DNA from: Botryococcus braunii
Lineage: Eukaryota > Chlorophyta > Trebouxiophyceae
Length of the DNA stretch: 27,500 nt
NCBI GenBank assembly: GCA_002005505.1
Contig: KV908392.1
Span: 120,001-147,500 of the forward strand
Direction: 5' to 3'
Shown: positions 1-21,247 of the stretch, one piece after another
Layout of the letters: each line of letters begins with the position of its first letter
Numbering within the stretch: position 1 is the stretch's first letter
The notes under the pieces: generated by a model
The model's database searches: none
What the model was told of the DNA's origin: nothing
The model's input: the letters and a program-made list of their open reading frames with translations, nothing else
Made by a program: the position numbers and the translations under genes

Positions 1-116
1 GGGGCGGGGAGAGAGGGGGGAGAGAGCGAGGGCGTGAGCACACGCTCCAGCGCACAGGAATCTTGGTGGGAAACTCAATGCCTGACAGCAGTTGGGGTGT
101 GCTGGTGCATATGCAG

Positions 117-4817
<4,701 letters not shown>

Positions 4818-4823
4818 CTTCTT

Positions 4824-4828
4824 TGTAA
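4824..4828 (+). terminator. Possible TGTAA polyadenylation signal after CRTISO
   Basis: TGTAA occurs 7 bases after the CRTISO stop codon. It is the usual poly(A) signal in chlorophycean algae. Here it is very close to the stop and could be chance. Confidence 0.25.
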
Positions 4829-4857
4829 TGGTGTCTGTGCGTAAGGATACACACGTA

Positions 4858-4863
4858 CGCGCG

Positions 4864-4902
<39 letters not shown>

Positions 4903-4914
4903 GCACGCACGCAC

Positions 4915-4981
<67 letters not shown>
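4858..4981. repeat. CG/CA/poly-C composite microsatellite
   Basis: An alternating CG run followed by CA repeats, a C run (4914-4930) and a second CA run to 4981. It lies just downstream of CRTISO. Confidence 0.97.
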
Positions 4982-4982
<1 letters not shown>

Positions 4983-5173
4983 ATCAGTGAAGACCAATCA
5001 GGGCAGAGAAGGGCGGGGCGGGGCAGACTCAATGCTTTGGTCTTTGGGAGGCACGAGCAGGGCCTCTAATGGGTCCGAGCCACATGGGCTCAAAGCACCC
5101 CGGCCATCCTGTGATGCATGCTTACTGCATGGCTGTGGATCCTAATGCTGCTGTTGTTGCTGGTGGCAGTGGC

Positions 5174-5175
<2 letters not shown>

Positions 5176-5263
<88 letters not shown>
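5176..5263. repeat. (TG)44 microsatellite
   Basis: A perfect TG run in the spacer downstream of CRTISO. No gene is recognised in 4818-6255. Confidence 0.98.
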
Positions 5264-5266
<3 letters not shown>

Positions 5267-5503
5267 GGCGTGAGACCACAAATTCAGGATGTTTATCCGT
5301 GGGCATCAGTAGCTTTGCCCAGGAGAAGGGATGAGCAAACCCAATCTGAAAGCTGGGGCAGCGTTAACAGGTCCTTTTAAAGGTAAAAGTGAAGTATGTG
5401 AGTCTCAGATCCCGGTACAATCGACTGTGGACTCCACAAGTGAAGCGAGCAAAACCCACCTCGGCAACGCCACAGGGTCCAGGTCCTCTGGTTCCGAACT
5501 TAT

Positions 5504-5533
5504 CTTGATGAAGGGTGGAGGCCCTTCATCAAG
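5504..5533. repeat. Perfect 12-bp hairpin
   Basis: CTTGATGAAGGG and CCCTTCATCAAG are separated by a 6-base loop (TGGAGG), in sequence free of simple repeats. Confidence 0.85.
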
Positions 5534-5751
5534 AGAGTGAAAATTGAAATTGAAATAAAGATATTGACGTTCAAATTGAAGACTGAGAGGGAACAATCAA
5601 GACTCATTTTCTTAAAGGATGTGTTGAGCTCCCCACAGCTTACCCTGGGATGGAGAGCGTGTGCGATGCCGTAATTTTCAGTCAAGTCAGGTACTTGCAG
5701 CTTACAAGGCTGGGGCAGGGGCACAAAACTCGGATGCCATGCCCCAAATCT

Positions 5752-5882
5752 GTGTAATGGATTTGTCGCGGAATTCCAGGTATCTAGATTAGTGTAATGC
5801 ATTTGTCGTGAGGATTTGTCAATTACGATGAATTGGCAATTGGTGTGATGAATGTGTCACGAGGATTCCAGGTATCTAGATT
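5752..5882. repeat. Three diverged direct repeats of about 27-40 bp
   Basis: Units start at about 5752, 5792 and 5843 with the pattern GTGTAATG-ATTTGTCGYGAGGAT. The first and third continue with ATTCCAGGTATCTAGAT. An AT-richer spacer lies between them. Confidence 0.75.
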
Positions 5883-5950
5883 TTTGTTCCCCATGGTGTG
5901 GACAGAGTGTGTCCTGTTTAAAATGCATGCTTGCACTGTCTGAGAAAAGT

Positions 5951-5990
5951 AACTGTACTGCACTGTACTGCATTGTACGACTGTACTGCA
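5951..5990. repeat. Short 10-bp repeats (ACTGTACTGC)
   Basis: About four imperfect copies of ACTGTACTGC in a row. Confidence 0.7.
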
Positions 5991-6138
5991 CAAGAGCAGA
6001 CGAGGAACATGCAGATTCTTAGCTGGGTAGTTAGGCATGTCCTGACCTATTCTTTCTTTCTTTGTTTGTTTGTTTCTAAGGGCAAACCAGATTTTTGTGT
6101 TTCTCGCAGTCTTGACTGCAGGTCAGGTCAGTGTGTAG

Positions 6139-6160
6139 CTTAGGGTTTAGGGTTCTAGGG
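6139..6160. repeat. TTTAGGG telomere-like words
   Basis: TTAGGGTTTAGGG followed by a degenerate copy. This is too short for a telomere, but it matches the plant-type telomere unit. Confidence 0.5.
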
Positions 6161-6255
6161 CTGGAGTCAGGCAAGCCTAGACTTGGTGAGGGGGGCTCAC
6201 CAAGCCTGGTGCTGGAAAATTTGCACGGCCTTAAGGCAAGCTGGACTGCAGGGGC

Positions 6256-6680
6256 ATGTTGCACATATATACCCATATTGAACATATCTACCCATACTGG
6301 AACACATTCATACCCACATTTAACATGCATAAACCAAATTGAACATTTATACTCATATTGTACATGTATTACCCATATTGAACATTTACACCCGTACTGA
6401 ACATACATACCCATATTGAACACATATACCCAAATTGAACATACATACCCATATTGAACACGTATACCCAAATTGAACATACATACCCGTTCTGAACATG
6501 TATACGCGTATCGAACATGGGTACCCATATTGGAACATATACACTCAAATTCACAGGATAAGCCCATATTCACAGGATAAGCCCATATTGAACATATGCA
6601 CCCATATCTACAGTAGCGTATCCATGTTGGACGTACATACCCATATGTTTCGCAGGATATATTCTTACTGGACACACATG
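6256..6680. repeat. 19-bp minisatellite, about 20 degenerate units
   Basis: Degenerate units of the form CCCATATTGAACATACATA, mostly 19 bp with some of 20-21 bp. Because 19 is not a multiple of 3, the reverse strand stays open in a rotating frame and produces a 211-codon Tyr/Met/Val/Cys-rich frame that is not a gene. The array is AT-rich relative to its surroundings. Confidence 0.92.
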
Positions 6681-7344
6681 CCGCATCAAGCGAGCCCCTG
6701 AGGGAGTGCATGTGAGCAACTGATTTCTAAAGGAACGTTGGAGGTTGGAAAGTTGTTGTTGTTGGGACTGGAATACATTAGTACCAGGTAGTCAACCGTA
6801 GGGTCCAAAAAAAGCTTTCCAGAAGCATTCAGAAGTTTCCTTCACATGGATTACAAAGGTATCACTTGGGTTACAAAGGTATCACACAGCTAAATCTTGC
6901 ACACAAGCGCTAAATTTGCGCTGTATTTGAGCCAGCTGAATGGCTTCCGGAGCCTGCCTAGTGTAGTAGAGGTCTGTAGATGCCCGAGCACTTGGTCCAA
7001 GAAAAAGCAGGACCACAGTGATGGATGGGGTCCGGCTTGCCAAAAAGCTGAAAGCGCAAGGCAGGCCACTGATCAGACCCCCGAAAAATATAATCGAGAA
7101 AAGGCGCTGGTGTCCCTCAGGGAAATTACCACCAGCGAAACGAATTAAATAACAATGCAGGAACTTGGCAGAAAGAAATCCTCTCAGGAGACCTGCAGAA
7201 AGAGGACCACATCCCACCCATCTCAAAATTGTTCAGACGTCTGCTCGCGGTGAGCGCCGAGTCTTGCTGAATGTTTACTACCACACTTAATCGTCTACAA
7301 GTCATCGTGGCTAATTGAAGTACAATGTGCTTTCCCCGACATTT
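6681..7344. other. Gene-free spacer
   Basis: No exon-like frame with recognisable homology, no long repeat. Base composition is moderate and there are no microsatellites. Confidence 0.6.
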
Positions 7345-7440
7345 CGGGTGGGCTAGTAGCAAGGCAAAATCAGGATCGTTTCGTTGGAACTGTGATGCAA
7401 CGCGTCCCAGGTTCAAAGCCCTCCCGTTCCAAAACAGGAT
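7345..7440 (+). repeat. tRNA-derived SINE-like fragment
   Basis: The sequence resembles the 3' half of a tRNA: an anticodon-arm-like segment (GTTGGAACTGTGATGCAAC) followed by CCCAGGTTCAAAGCCCTC, close to the pol III B box. The 5' half is degenerate and no acceptor stem can be drawn, so it is not a functional tRNA. Confidence 0.4.
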
Positions 7441-7646
7441 TACGACGCTCACACATTTTTCCCCCCATGGACGCTAATCCCTTTTCCCCCATGGCGGTTG
7501 CAGTCAAGACCGATGATTGCCACTGATTCCCTACAGGGCTCTTTGTCAACTGTTCATGTCATGATTACTAAGCAGCCCCACCGGCCCCTCCTTAGCGTTG
7601 TCCCTCCCCTCAGCAGGAAATTTGTCTGTATCCGCAAGATAAGCGC

Positions 7647-7728
<82 letters not shown>
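7647..7728. repeat. (CA)40 microsatellite
   Basis: A perfect CA run ending in a T5 tract, located between two SINE-like fragments. Confidence 0.98.
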
Positions 7729-7729
<1 letters not shown>

Positions 7730-7744
7730 TTTTACTGTCAGGAC

Positions 7745-7835
7745 ATGTAGAAACCCAAAGGACTGTGATTCAAACCCGGATCTCTGCACAATGAGGCAGC
7801 GTGACTTCGGAAATCACAACCCTCAGGAACAACTA
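7745..7835 (-). repeat. tRNA-derived SINE-like fragment
   Basis: On the minus strand there is an anticodon-arm-like CTGCCTCATTGTGCAGAG, then ATCCGGGTTTGAATCACAG, close to the B box consensus GGTTCGANTCC. The upstream A-box region is weak. Confidence 0.4.
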
Positions 7836-8416
7836 GTCGCTGAGCAGCACCTAAACTCTCAGCCCAGCCCCTTCCACAAACACAGGCTTTTGAGTCTTGC
7901 TCGAGAACACTGGATCGAGTCATACAAGGCCAGCTGCCACACCAGGTACAGAATGGCACGATTGAAAGGAGGGGGTAAGACATGCCAGCTGTGATGTCTC
8001 TCGGTGTCACACACACAAGTATCCATCTTGCGATATGCGGGCCTCATCAGCACATCACAAACTCAAAAGGCCATGCATGGTACAGGTCCCTTTGTATGTC
8101 AAATACTGTCCCTCCCCCCGGTCCCCACCCCCTTTTTTGCTGGTTTCTCTACCTGCCTTGCCCAATCCCCCTATTGCAGACTAACAACTGAGGGAATCCA
8201 GAACTTCCACTTGCGTGCATTTGAGCCAGGTCAACCACCTTCTTTGATACATATACGGATATTTACTCCCTTAGATGAGCTTCAACTGTCCTTGCCAGGG
8301 TTCAACTTTTTGCAGGCTGGCATCTCTCGAAGTCCGCACGGCACGACAGGGACTTGACTCAGGGAAATAACTAAAGTCTTACTTCGCAGCCTGCTTTATG
8401 TTTTCTGGACGTCGCG
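7836..8416. other. Gene-free spacer
   Basis: I see no gene, RNA or structured repeat. Short frames here lack homology and splice context. Confidence 0.5.
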
Positions 8417-8444
8417 GGGGGGTCGAGGTGAGGCTCGACCCCCC
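8417..8444. repeat. 11-bp GC hairpin at a composition boundary
   Basis: GGGGGGTCGAG pairs with CTCGACCCCCC around a 6-base loop. It sits at the left edge of a 4-kb microsatellite-poor, lower-GC stretch. Confidence 0.8.
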
Positions 8445-8701
8445 GTACTTCGGATCCTGGCACCGCGCGCAAGGCGGCCTGTACCTACACAAATATAGCA
8501 TATAATGAGGTTAGATAACAGTTATCAGTTGTAATTAACGTTGTAAAGAGCGGAAGCCTGCGCAACAATATTCGTTCACATGACGCACGGAAACACGACA
8601 GGTTGCGATCTAGAAAACCAGAAACTCCATGACAAGATGAGATACAAAACCTTTACTGTCCCAACACTCAAATATACTAATAAATCTGTATTTCATGAAA
8701 G

Positions 8702-9094
8702 ATGAACCGCTCGAGCATTGAATCAATGACAGCTGCTCCGTCTGCAATTTCACCTATGACGGGTCGAAACCTTGACACAGCGACTTCACGCAATCTCCAA
8801 TCCTATATCAATCAAGATGGCACCAAACATCATGGAACTGAACTCGAGGGTAATACCTCCATTATTCGTGGACAGTTTCTAACGAGGTCTGTTCCGGAAG
8901 AGCGCCTTACCTTTAGGGTAGGCATGCTTCATACGAGAGACGTTATCACGTTCTGGACACTGGAGAACTCTAGGTACTGTACCATGACTCCAAAGAGCCA
9001 AACTAGCAGGGCCATCTCTGGAAGACTCCCCTCCCAGCTCGTGAGGTACGTCAAAGCGGTCACCGACATCCTCGCGGAGGAAACAGCCAGATAA
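8702..9094 (+). CDS. Orphan 130-codon open frame
   Basis: An ATG-started frame of 130 codons in low-repeat DNA, ending in TAA at 9092-9094. The product is Thr/Ser/Arg-rich with no membrane segment or motif I recognise (it begins MNRSSIESMTAAP and ends with VTDILAEETAR). The stop is followed at once by GTAAGCAC, which resembles a splice donor, so the frame could equally be non-coding. No neighbouring exon was found. It could be a remnant of a transposon or a chance frame. Confidence 0.2.
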   Translation: MNRSSIESMTAAPSAISPMTGRNLDTATSRNLQSYINQDGTKHHGTELEGNTSIIRGQFLTRSVPEERLTFRVGMLHTRDVITFWTLENSRYCTMTPKSQTSRAISGRLPSQLVRYVKAVTDILAEETAR

Positions 9095-10248
9095 GTAAGC
9101 ACAGGTACCACCCTCTAGAAGACAAGCAAAGCCCGACTTATGGCACAGAAAACCAATTCTATGTGTTCAGTCCTGGCGAAGGATCCTGGCATGCGTCTTC
9201 TATGACGAACTACTTTCTTAGCACGCTGGAAGCGGACTCGGTGAAGGTACAGAACTCGTCATCAAGTTGGTGTCTGACTCGACGTTATCTTCCCTAAATA
9301 TGGCGTGATGGACCGGCTCTCGAACCGCGTGGAAGTACCTCAAGTGGTTGGCTCCGTCTGGCCGTAGCGGACGTCCGCACGGACTCACGGACTCCGTTGC
9401 AGCGTCTTCCACGTGATACCTGAGGCGGCTCCAACGTGGCACCGAGCCATTCTGTTTCGATGTCCGACACAATTCGTGTCCCCCTCGCAAAACTTTTCAG
9501 TTGCCTCGGATGGGGAAAAAGTCCATGTGTCCGGACCGGATGCGTGGTTTTATGCTTTTGAGTGCCGGACATTCGACACGTGTACCGCACTCCTAGAAAC
9601 TAGTGCACCGAAATCCTGAACCCTGACGGCTCCCTCTGACACATGTAACATAAATCAGGCGGTGGCCCATATCTGACGGCTCTTGCTTGCTACTTAAATG
9701 TGAAGGTGCATTAGGTCATTTTCATGGAGATCTGAATACTGGAGCCAAATTGAATTCACTGCAAGTGTGCAGAAATACATAGGTCTCTTGCTAAACTTTA
9801 ACGAATGGGAACGAGGTGAGAAGGATGGAATGAACAGGGGAAGCAAGCAGGAGTTCAGAGAGGGGCTTGTACCGGATTGAACACAACAGCAGGAAGATTA
9901 GGAGGAAAGGAAACGAAAACAAACTTCGCATGTCCAGGAACAGCTATGTAGTAAACTGGCGCTAATAAGAACGGCGCTGAAGAAGCTCAAGGAGGACAAG
10001 AACGGTAATTACTTATAAGAGCCTTCCTAAAACTAAGGGGATTATCATGAAGACGTCAAAGATGGACCTTGGACGGATCAGAGTTAACAAGTCAGCCCCC
10101 CGCAAAGTGAAGAAACAATGGCGTGGATAGGTCCTTAAGGGGACTTCCCCCAAGTGGTGTCAGATCTCCCAACCCCCCCCCCCCCCGGGGATCCCCTCAA
10201 AAAAGGGAAAATTGACTACAACACAAAGATGAGATTGACTTGGTTCCC
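9095..10248. other. Gene-free, microsatellite-poor stretch
   Basis: Overlapping minus-strand frames at 9218-9590 (90 and 98 codons) show no recognisable domain. No long repeat is seen apart from a C14 run near 10171-10184. Confidence 0.5.
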
Positions 10249-10284
10249 ATTGACCTCCGTGCAAGTAATTGCAAGGAGGTCAAT
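10249..10284. repeat. Near-perfect 16-bp hairpin with 4-base loop
   Basis: ATTGACCTCC, one mismatch, TGCAA, loop GTAA, TTGCA, one mismatch, GGAGGTCAAT. Fifteen of 16 positions pair. No gene lies next to it. Confidence 0.85.
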
Positions 10285-10622
10285 CCGACCTATAGGAAGT
10301 ACAGTTGCCTAGGGGGAGCTCCATGAGCTGGCATACATACATGCACATGTGTCATGCTGATCAGCTGCTCAGCGTCGTTGATTCATCGATTGAGAAGAAG
10401 TCATGTAAACTTTCCCTTCATGGTACATGGCCACAACTCTCATCAGAAGCATGGCCTGCAATATAACCATGATCATGCTTATGATCCAACTTTGTTGAAT
10501 ACTGTGGACAATTGGGAACATTAGTGACAGCCCCTTTTTCTTTTTGGAAATTGGTGAGAAGATCGAGCTGAACCATAGAGACATATATGCTATAGTGACT
10601 TCAGGTGAATTTGTTTGAGTAA

Positions 10623-10757
10623 CCCCAAATACGTATTCTGGGACCTGCAAACAAACTCCCATTGGACCAGGAGTACACGTGATCCGTACCCCCCAATACG
10701 TATTCTGGGACCTGCAAACAAACCCCCATTGGACCAGGAGTACACGTGATCTGTACC
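10623..10757. repeat. 67-bp tandem duplication
   Basis: Two adjacent copies share ATACGTATTCTGGGACCTGC and GGACCAGGAGTACACGTGAT with only a few differences, so the duplication is recent. It explains the internal repeat seen in a minus-strand frame here. Confidence 0.95.
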
Positions 10758-10761
10758 AACT

Positions 10762-12387
10762 CGAACTCTAATGACTGGTTAGATAATTGTACTTTGTGAT
10801 AATGCAATCCGAGCCTTCTCTGGGAGGCCCAGGAACGCCTCGTCACTTGTCCGGAGTATGTTGGTATATTTGGCCAACCACTGCTGCCTGAAAGTGCTGT
10901 GTGCTTGTGTCCTGGACCAGGACTCCTGGTGTTGTGGTGTAGGAGTCGCTTTCCCACGGACCACTGACTGACGACTACTGCCGTGCTCGGGCTGCAGGTC
11001 ACGCCTGAAGCAGAAATGCTTCAAACTTTGATAGTGGGTCCTTACTATCAACAGATGTGCTAGCAGCAAGTTCGCGCTATCGGAAGCCTTTGATCAATCT
11101 TTGGTACCATGAGCATCTGTCCCGGGTGCGGTGTACTTCTGCCAAGGCTCCTTGTTTGATACTCCCTTCTCTGCACACCAAATCAGGGGCAATTCAGGTG
11201 AATGGCCCACAAATTTTTATTTGAACATCATTTTTGATAGAAGCCCGTACATATGTACATGTGCGCACGCGCTGAACTGTGTACAGCTACTTCCCTAGCT
11301 TTCTCCAGAGACCGTAGGGCACCTAGTTCCGAGCCCGGTTCTTGCTTGGCCCACACTCAACATGTGCTACACTGGAGGTACTATACCATAACCAAGAGCT
11401 CTGAGCAGCTCTTTACAATTAACTGATGTTCAGACTGAAACAGCTCCAGGATGAGGCAAAATTGCAGTACATCATAGAAGCTGATGATCATAAGTAATTC
11501 ATAAGTAATTTCACCCTCTCCGGTGGTAAACTATTTTTAGTTTCCGTCAGCCTTCTACTGTCCTCTCACGAGAATCGTGATAGGCCGGAAAGCTCGTCTC
11601 CACAGACTGAGGGCTCAAGTATTTGCAACAGGAAAAGACAGATAAAACAAACCAGAATAAATGAGCGTCCTCGTCATCCTCATCAAAATATAAAATGGTC
11701 CATGGTATTGAATAAGGTAATCGTCTCACATTCGACTTGTCACAAGCTGCGTTCCTGGGAAGCGAGTGACTGCTGGATCTTACCATTCGCGACCGTCGTT
11801 CCTTGTGAATACATGTACCATGCTCCTCCCAGAAGTCCCATTATTCCTGCCCCTGTGTTTAACGCAACTTTAAGCACTGTTGCGCTTCATCAAAGCATGA
11901 TCCCAAAAGGCGACGGCATTTTGGCACACACATGCGGCACCTCAAAGATCGAAACTTGGTATGAATGCCAACAAGTTGCCAACAAGCACTTGATATAACT
12001 TACAGAAAAATACTCGTGCATTCCCTGTCTCCTGGTACCCAGCCCACGGATGCGCCATATGAGCAAGTGTCCTAAAACGGGTGAGTAGCAGCGACAGGAC
12101 AGATTTCGCGATGTGCCCCTTCAACTATTCTCAGCCTTCTGAACAAACTTCGAGACCAGATTGAAAGCACTGGATAATTGTAAAATTTCCAAGCCACGAT
12201 GTGAAAACTGAGGGATTGCTGTCCAAGGTTGAGGACGTTGGCCGTTGAGGACGTTGAACGGAACGACCACGGATCTTTCTCGGGGCCGCAGTACAGTCTG
12301 CACGGGCGCAAAGCCGCGGAAAGTCGGCAGGCAGAAACGCATCCCCATGGATTGTATCCGACTCTGTCCTACGATTTTGTCCCGGTT
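10762..12387. other. Gene-free, microsatellite-poor stretch
   Basis: Only short frames without homology (for example about 98 codons on plus at 11702-11998). I find no splice-consistent exon chain and no repeat array. Confidence 0.5.
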
Positions 12388-12482
12388 GTTTATAATTAAG
12401 AGTGGAGCCTATTCTAACCGCATACCATAATGCAGGGACGCGGAATCCAGGGGCCAAACATGCAAGGTGATAATGAGAGGGA
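12388..12482 (-). repeat. Dispersed repeat family, copy 1 (left arm)
   Basis: About 95 bp, almost identical in reverse complement to 22488-22590. I count three substitutions plus an 8-base insertion in the other copy. It contains GGACGCGGAATCCAGGGGCC. Together with the inverted, more diverged copy at 12930-13008 it brackets a 450-bp centre made mostly of GA repeats. This looks like terminal inverted repeats of a small non-autonomous transposon (MITE-like), but I see no target-site duplication. Confidence 0.8.
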
Positions 12483-12494
12483 AGGGGGGGGGGG

Positions 12495-12748
<254 letters not shown>

Positions 12749-12929
12749 GTTATTTTAAACAGACTGTTGTTTCTTTTTGTAAAATGGGAAGCATACTTTT
12801 ATTGATGTGCCTCTATGCAGTTAGATGGCAAGAGAAACATTTTGGAGCTTTCGGAACAAGGTATGGGTGCATTTACAAAAGCAAAGTCCCCCTCCCTCTT
12901 GTGTTTTTGGACTACACCACCTTCTGTTT

Positions 12930-13008
12930 TCGGCCCCTAGATTCCGCATTCCCGCATGCACGATTTCTGGTGTGCGGTTAGGACAAGCTTCACACTTAAT
13001 ACTAAATG
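12930..13008 (+). repeat. Dispersed repeat family, copy 2 (right arm)
   Basis: Same orientation as 22488-22590 and inverted relative to 12388-12482. It shares GGCCCCTRGATTCCGC, then GCATG..GATTT.TGG and TGCGGTTAG..., then GCTTCAC.CTTAAT, at roughly 80% identity by eye. Confidence 0.7.
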
Positions 13009-13010
13009 CA

Positions 13011-13490
13011 AAGTGAGGACGCCACAATACACCTTTCCAACCTGCTGAGCCGATTTACCACATCCCACACCTCCTCTCGCTGCCAAGAGGTGATACAAGG
13101 TCAACTGCGGCCGCATGACAGTTGCACAGTGCACGTGCAGCTAGAACATGGCACGATGGTTGCTAAAATGTTATTCCTGGAGTGTTAGCAACTGGTTCAC
13201 GTGTGCGTGCAGGACGGGGATCCACTGTTGCATTGCTCAGCGTCAGCGTTTGAGACTGTCATGAAACCGATGTAGGGTTCCATACAGAATGTCAGCGATA
13301 TCCAGGGTTTGTCCCCCATGTCATTAATATCCAATCACTAGCGAACAGACATTCCCCCCCCCCCCCCACACACACACCGCTCTTGTGGGCTACAGTTGTG
13401 CACTCATCCCCTCTTCATCCCACTCCCCTCTCTACACGCATGCGTGTGCATGTCTGCTGGCTTAAAGCACGCGCGTGCGCATGCATGTGT
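13011..13490. other. Gene-free spacer
   Basis: No recognisable gene. It holds a C15 run with a short CA tail near 13354-13377. Confidence 0.5.
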
Positions 13491-13575
<85 letters not shown>

Positions 13576-13608
13576 CGTGCGTGCGTGTGCGAGCGTGCGT
13601 GCGTGTGT

Positions 13609-13681
<73 letters not shown>
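13491..13681. repeat. Long TG-rich composite microsatellite
   Basis: TG repeats interrupted by GTGCGTGCGTGTGCGAGCG-type segments. All Val/Cys and Thr/His frames here are repeat translations. Confidence 0.97.
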
Positions 13682-13682
<1 letters not shown>

Positions 13683-14213
13683 AAAATGTGTGGTGTCGTT
13701 CTTTTGGGGAGGGGGGGAGGTGTGCGTGCGCGTGAGCTTGCCCCCTCATGCGTGCACATGCACATGACCCCCTCCCCCCCGGGGTTTGGAAAACAGACCC
13801 CTCAACCAAATAATCTCCTCCCACCCTCATGTCGAAACCGACTTGCCAAGTGCACACTCTTCAAAGTTCTCTGAGCAGCTACTTCAAGAGAATCGACCTG
13901 TGGGTAGGCCGTAGACCCCGAAATGCGAAGGGAGGGAGAACAGCCCGACCTGAAAAGAAAAGGCATGACCCAATTCCGTCCAAGCGTTAAGCCTCCAACC
14001 CCATTTGGAAATGTCCAAGACTTGGCACACGTGATGCACTGGATGCTAGGAGTTCGACGGGGTCTTCAGACGAGCTCCAGAGTAATCATGTGATTTCCTG
14101 GACGATAGACCTTCGCCAAGGGCTTCCAAGGCGTCTTCTAGTAGTTGTTCTGAGCAGCCCAGAGGCTGGTTGCCTTCGACACGTGGAGGGTTCACAACCA
14201 AAACAAGGTCATG
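13682..14213. other. Gene-free spacer
   Basis: No exon with homology, no long repeat. Confidence 0.5.
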
Positions 14214-14300
14214 CATTTAACGAGGGTAAGGAGCGGGAATTAAACCAGGCGCCTACGTTCAAACGAGGCGCTTCAATGTTTGGACTGGATGTTACAAACC
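14214..14300 (-). repeat. tRNA-derived SINE-like fragment
   Basis: On the minus strand a 6-bp anticodon-like stem (GCGCCT ... AGGCGC) around CGTTTGAACGT is followed by CTGGTTTAATTCCCGC, resembling a T arm and B box. No intact acceptor stem. Confidence 0.35.
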
Positions 14301-14452
14301 ACCCCAGCAATATGTGAGGTACATGTGACCCTGTTTACCTCTCTGGCCCAGGTCGGGATTTTGCCATCTGGCATGAGCAAAGCCATCCACAACCAAATCT
14401 CCAGTCAGCGTCCCAGAGGTGACGAGGTCACAGAACAGCAAAACACTCTCCC

Positions 14453-14502
14453 GCCGTTCATGGATTCAACCTCAAGCGCCGTTCATGGATGCAACCTCAA
14501 CC
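14453..14502. repeat. 25-bp tandem duplication
   Basis: Two adjacent copies of GCCGTTCATGGATKCAACCT... with one or two differences. Confidence 0.85.
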
Positions 14503-14689
14503 TTTGAACCCTGCACCAAGTGCTTTGCCAGCCAACATGCAAAGACTGATCACCTTTCCAGAAACAAGGTTTTGGACTCGCCCCTGAGAGGTTTCTTTCC
14601 ATCCCTGGACTGCACCTTCTTCCCCCGCCCAGCCGGGATGCTGACACGAGCAGGTTAAGCAGCACAGAAAAAATGGTGCTATAGTAGAC

Positions 14690-14790
14690 AAGACCACCCT
14701 TAGAGGGACTCGAACCCCCGACCAGTCCGTTGTCATCAAGTCCATCCCCATCAGAGACGTCTCACGAGACCACATGACCACCTGGGTTTG
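14690..14790 (-). repeat. tRNA-derived SINE or tRNA pseudogene
   Basis: The minus strand contains CGGGGGTTCGAGTCCCTC, a perfect B box with a 5-bp T stem. About 70 bases upstream is TGGTCATGTGGTCTC, which resembles an A box. The 3' strand of the acceptor stem (TAAGGGT) finds no partner at the expected 5' position, so a working tRNA is unlikely. It lies 136 bp downstream of the RPL4 stop. Confidence 0.5.
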
Positions 14791-14925
14791 CACCACCGAG
14801 ACAAGTATACAACCCAGCACGAAAGTGGACCACAGAGAAACAGGCCCCTTTGCTCGCCCTCACTCCCACCCCCTACCATCCTACCCCCCCATGTAGCAGG
14901 CATACAATGAAACGCAACACCCCAC

Positions 14926-21247
<6,322 letters not shown>

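Noticed and set aside
6139..6160. True telomere or chromosome end
   Set aside because: Only two TTTAGGG-like units, internal to the window and followed by ordinary sequence.
6076..6711. 211-codon minus-strand protein gene
   Set aside because: The frame is generated by the 19-bp minisatellite and has no splice or start context.
13396..13874. Cys-Val and His-Thr repeat proteins
   Set aside because: Pure CA/TG microsatellite translations with no non-repeat domain; likewise near 2540-3094, 4740-5380, 16414-16879 and 27064-27492.
14690..14790. Functional tRNA gene
   Set aside because: The B box is perfect, but the acceptor stem and D arm do not pair at tRNA spacing.
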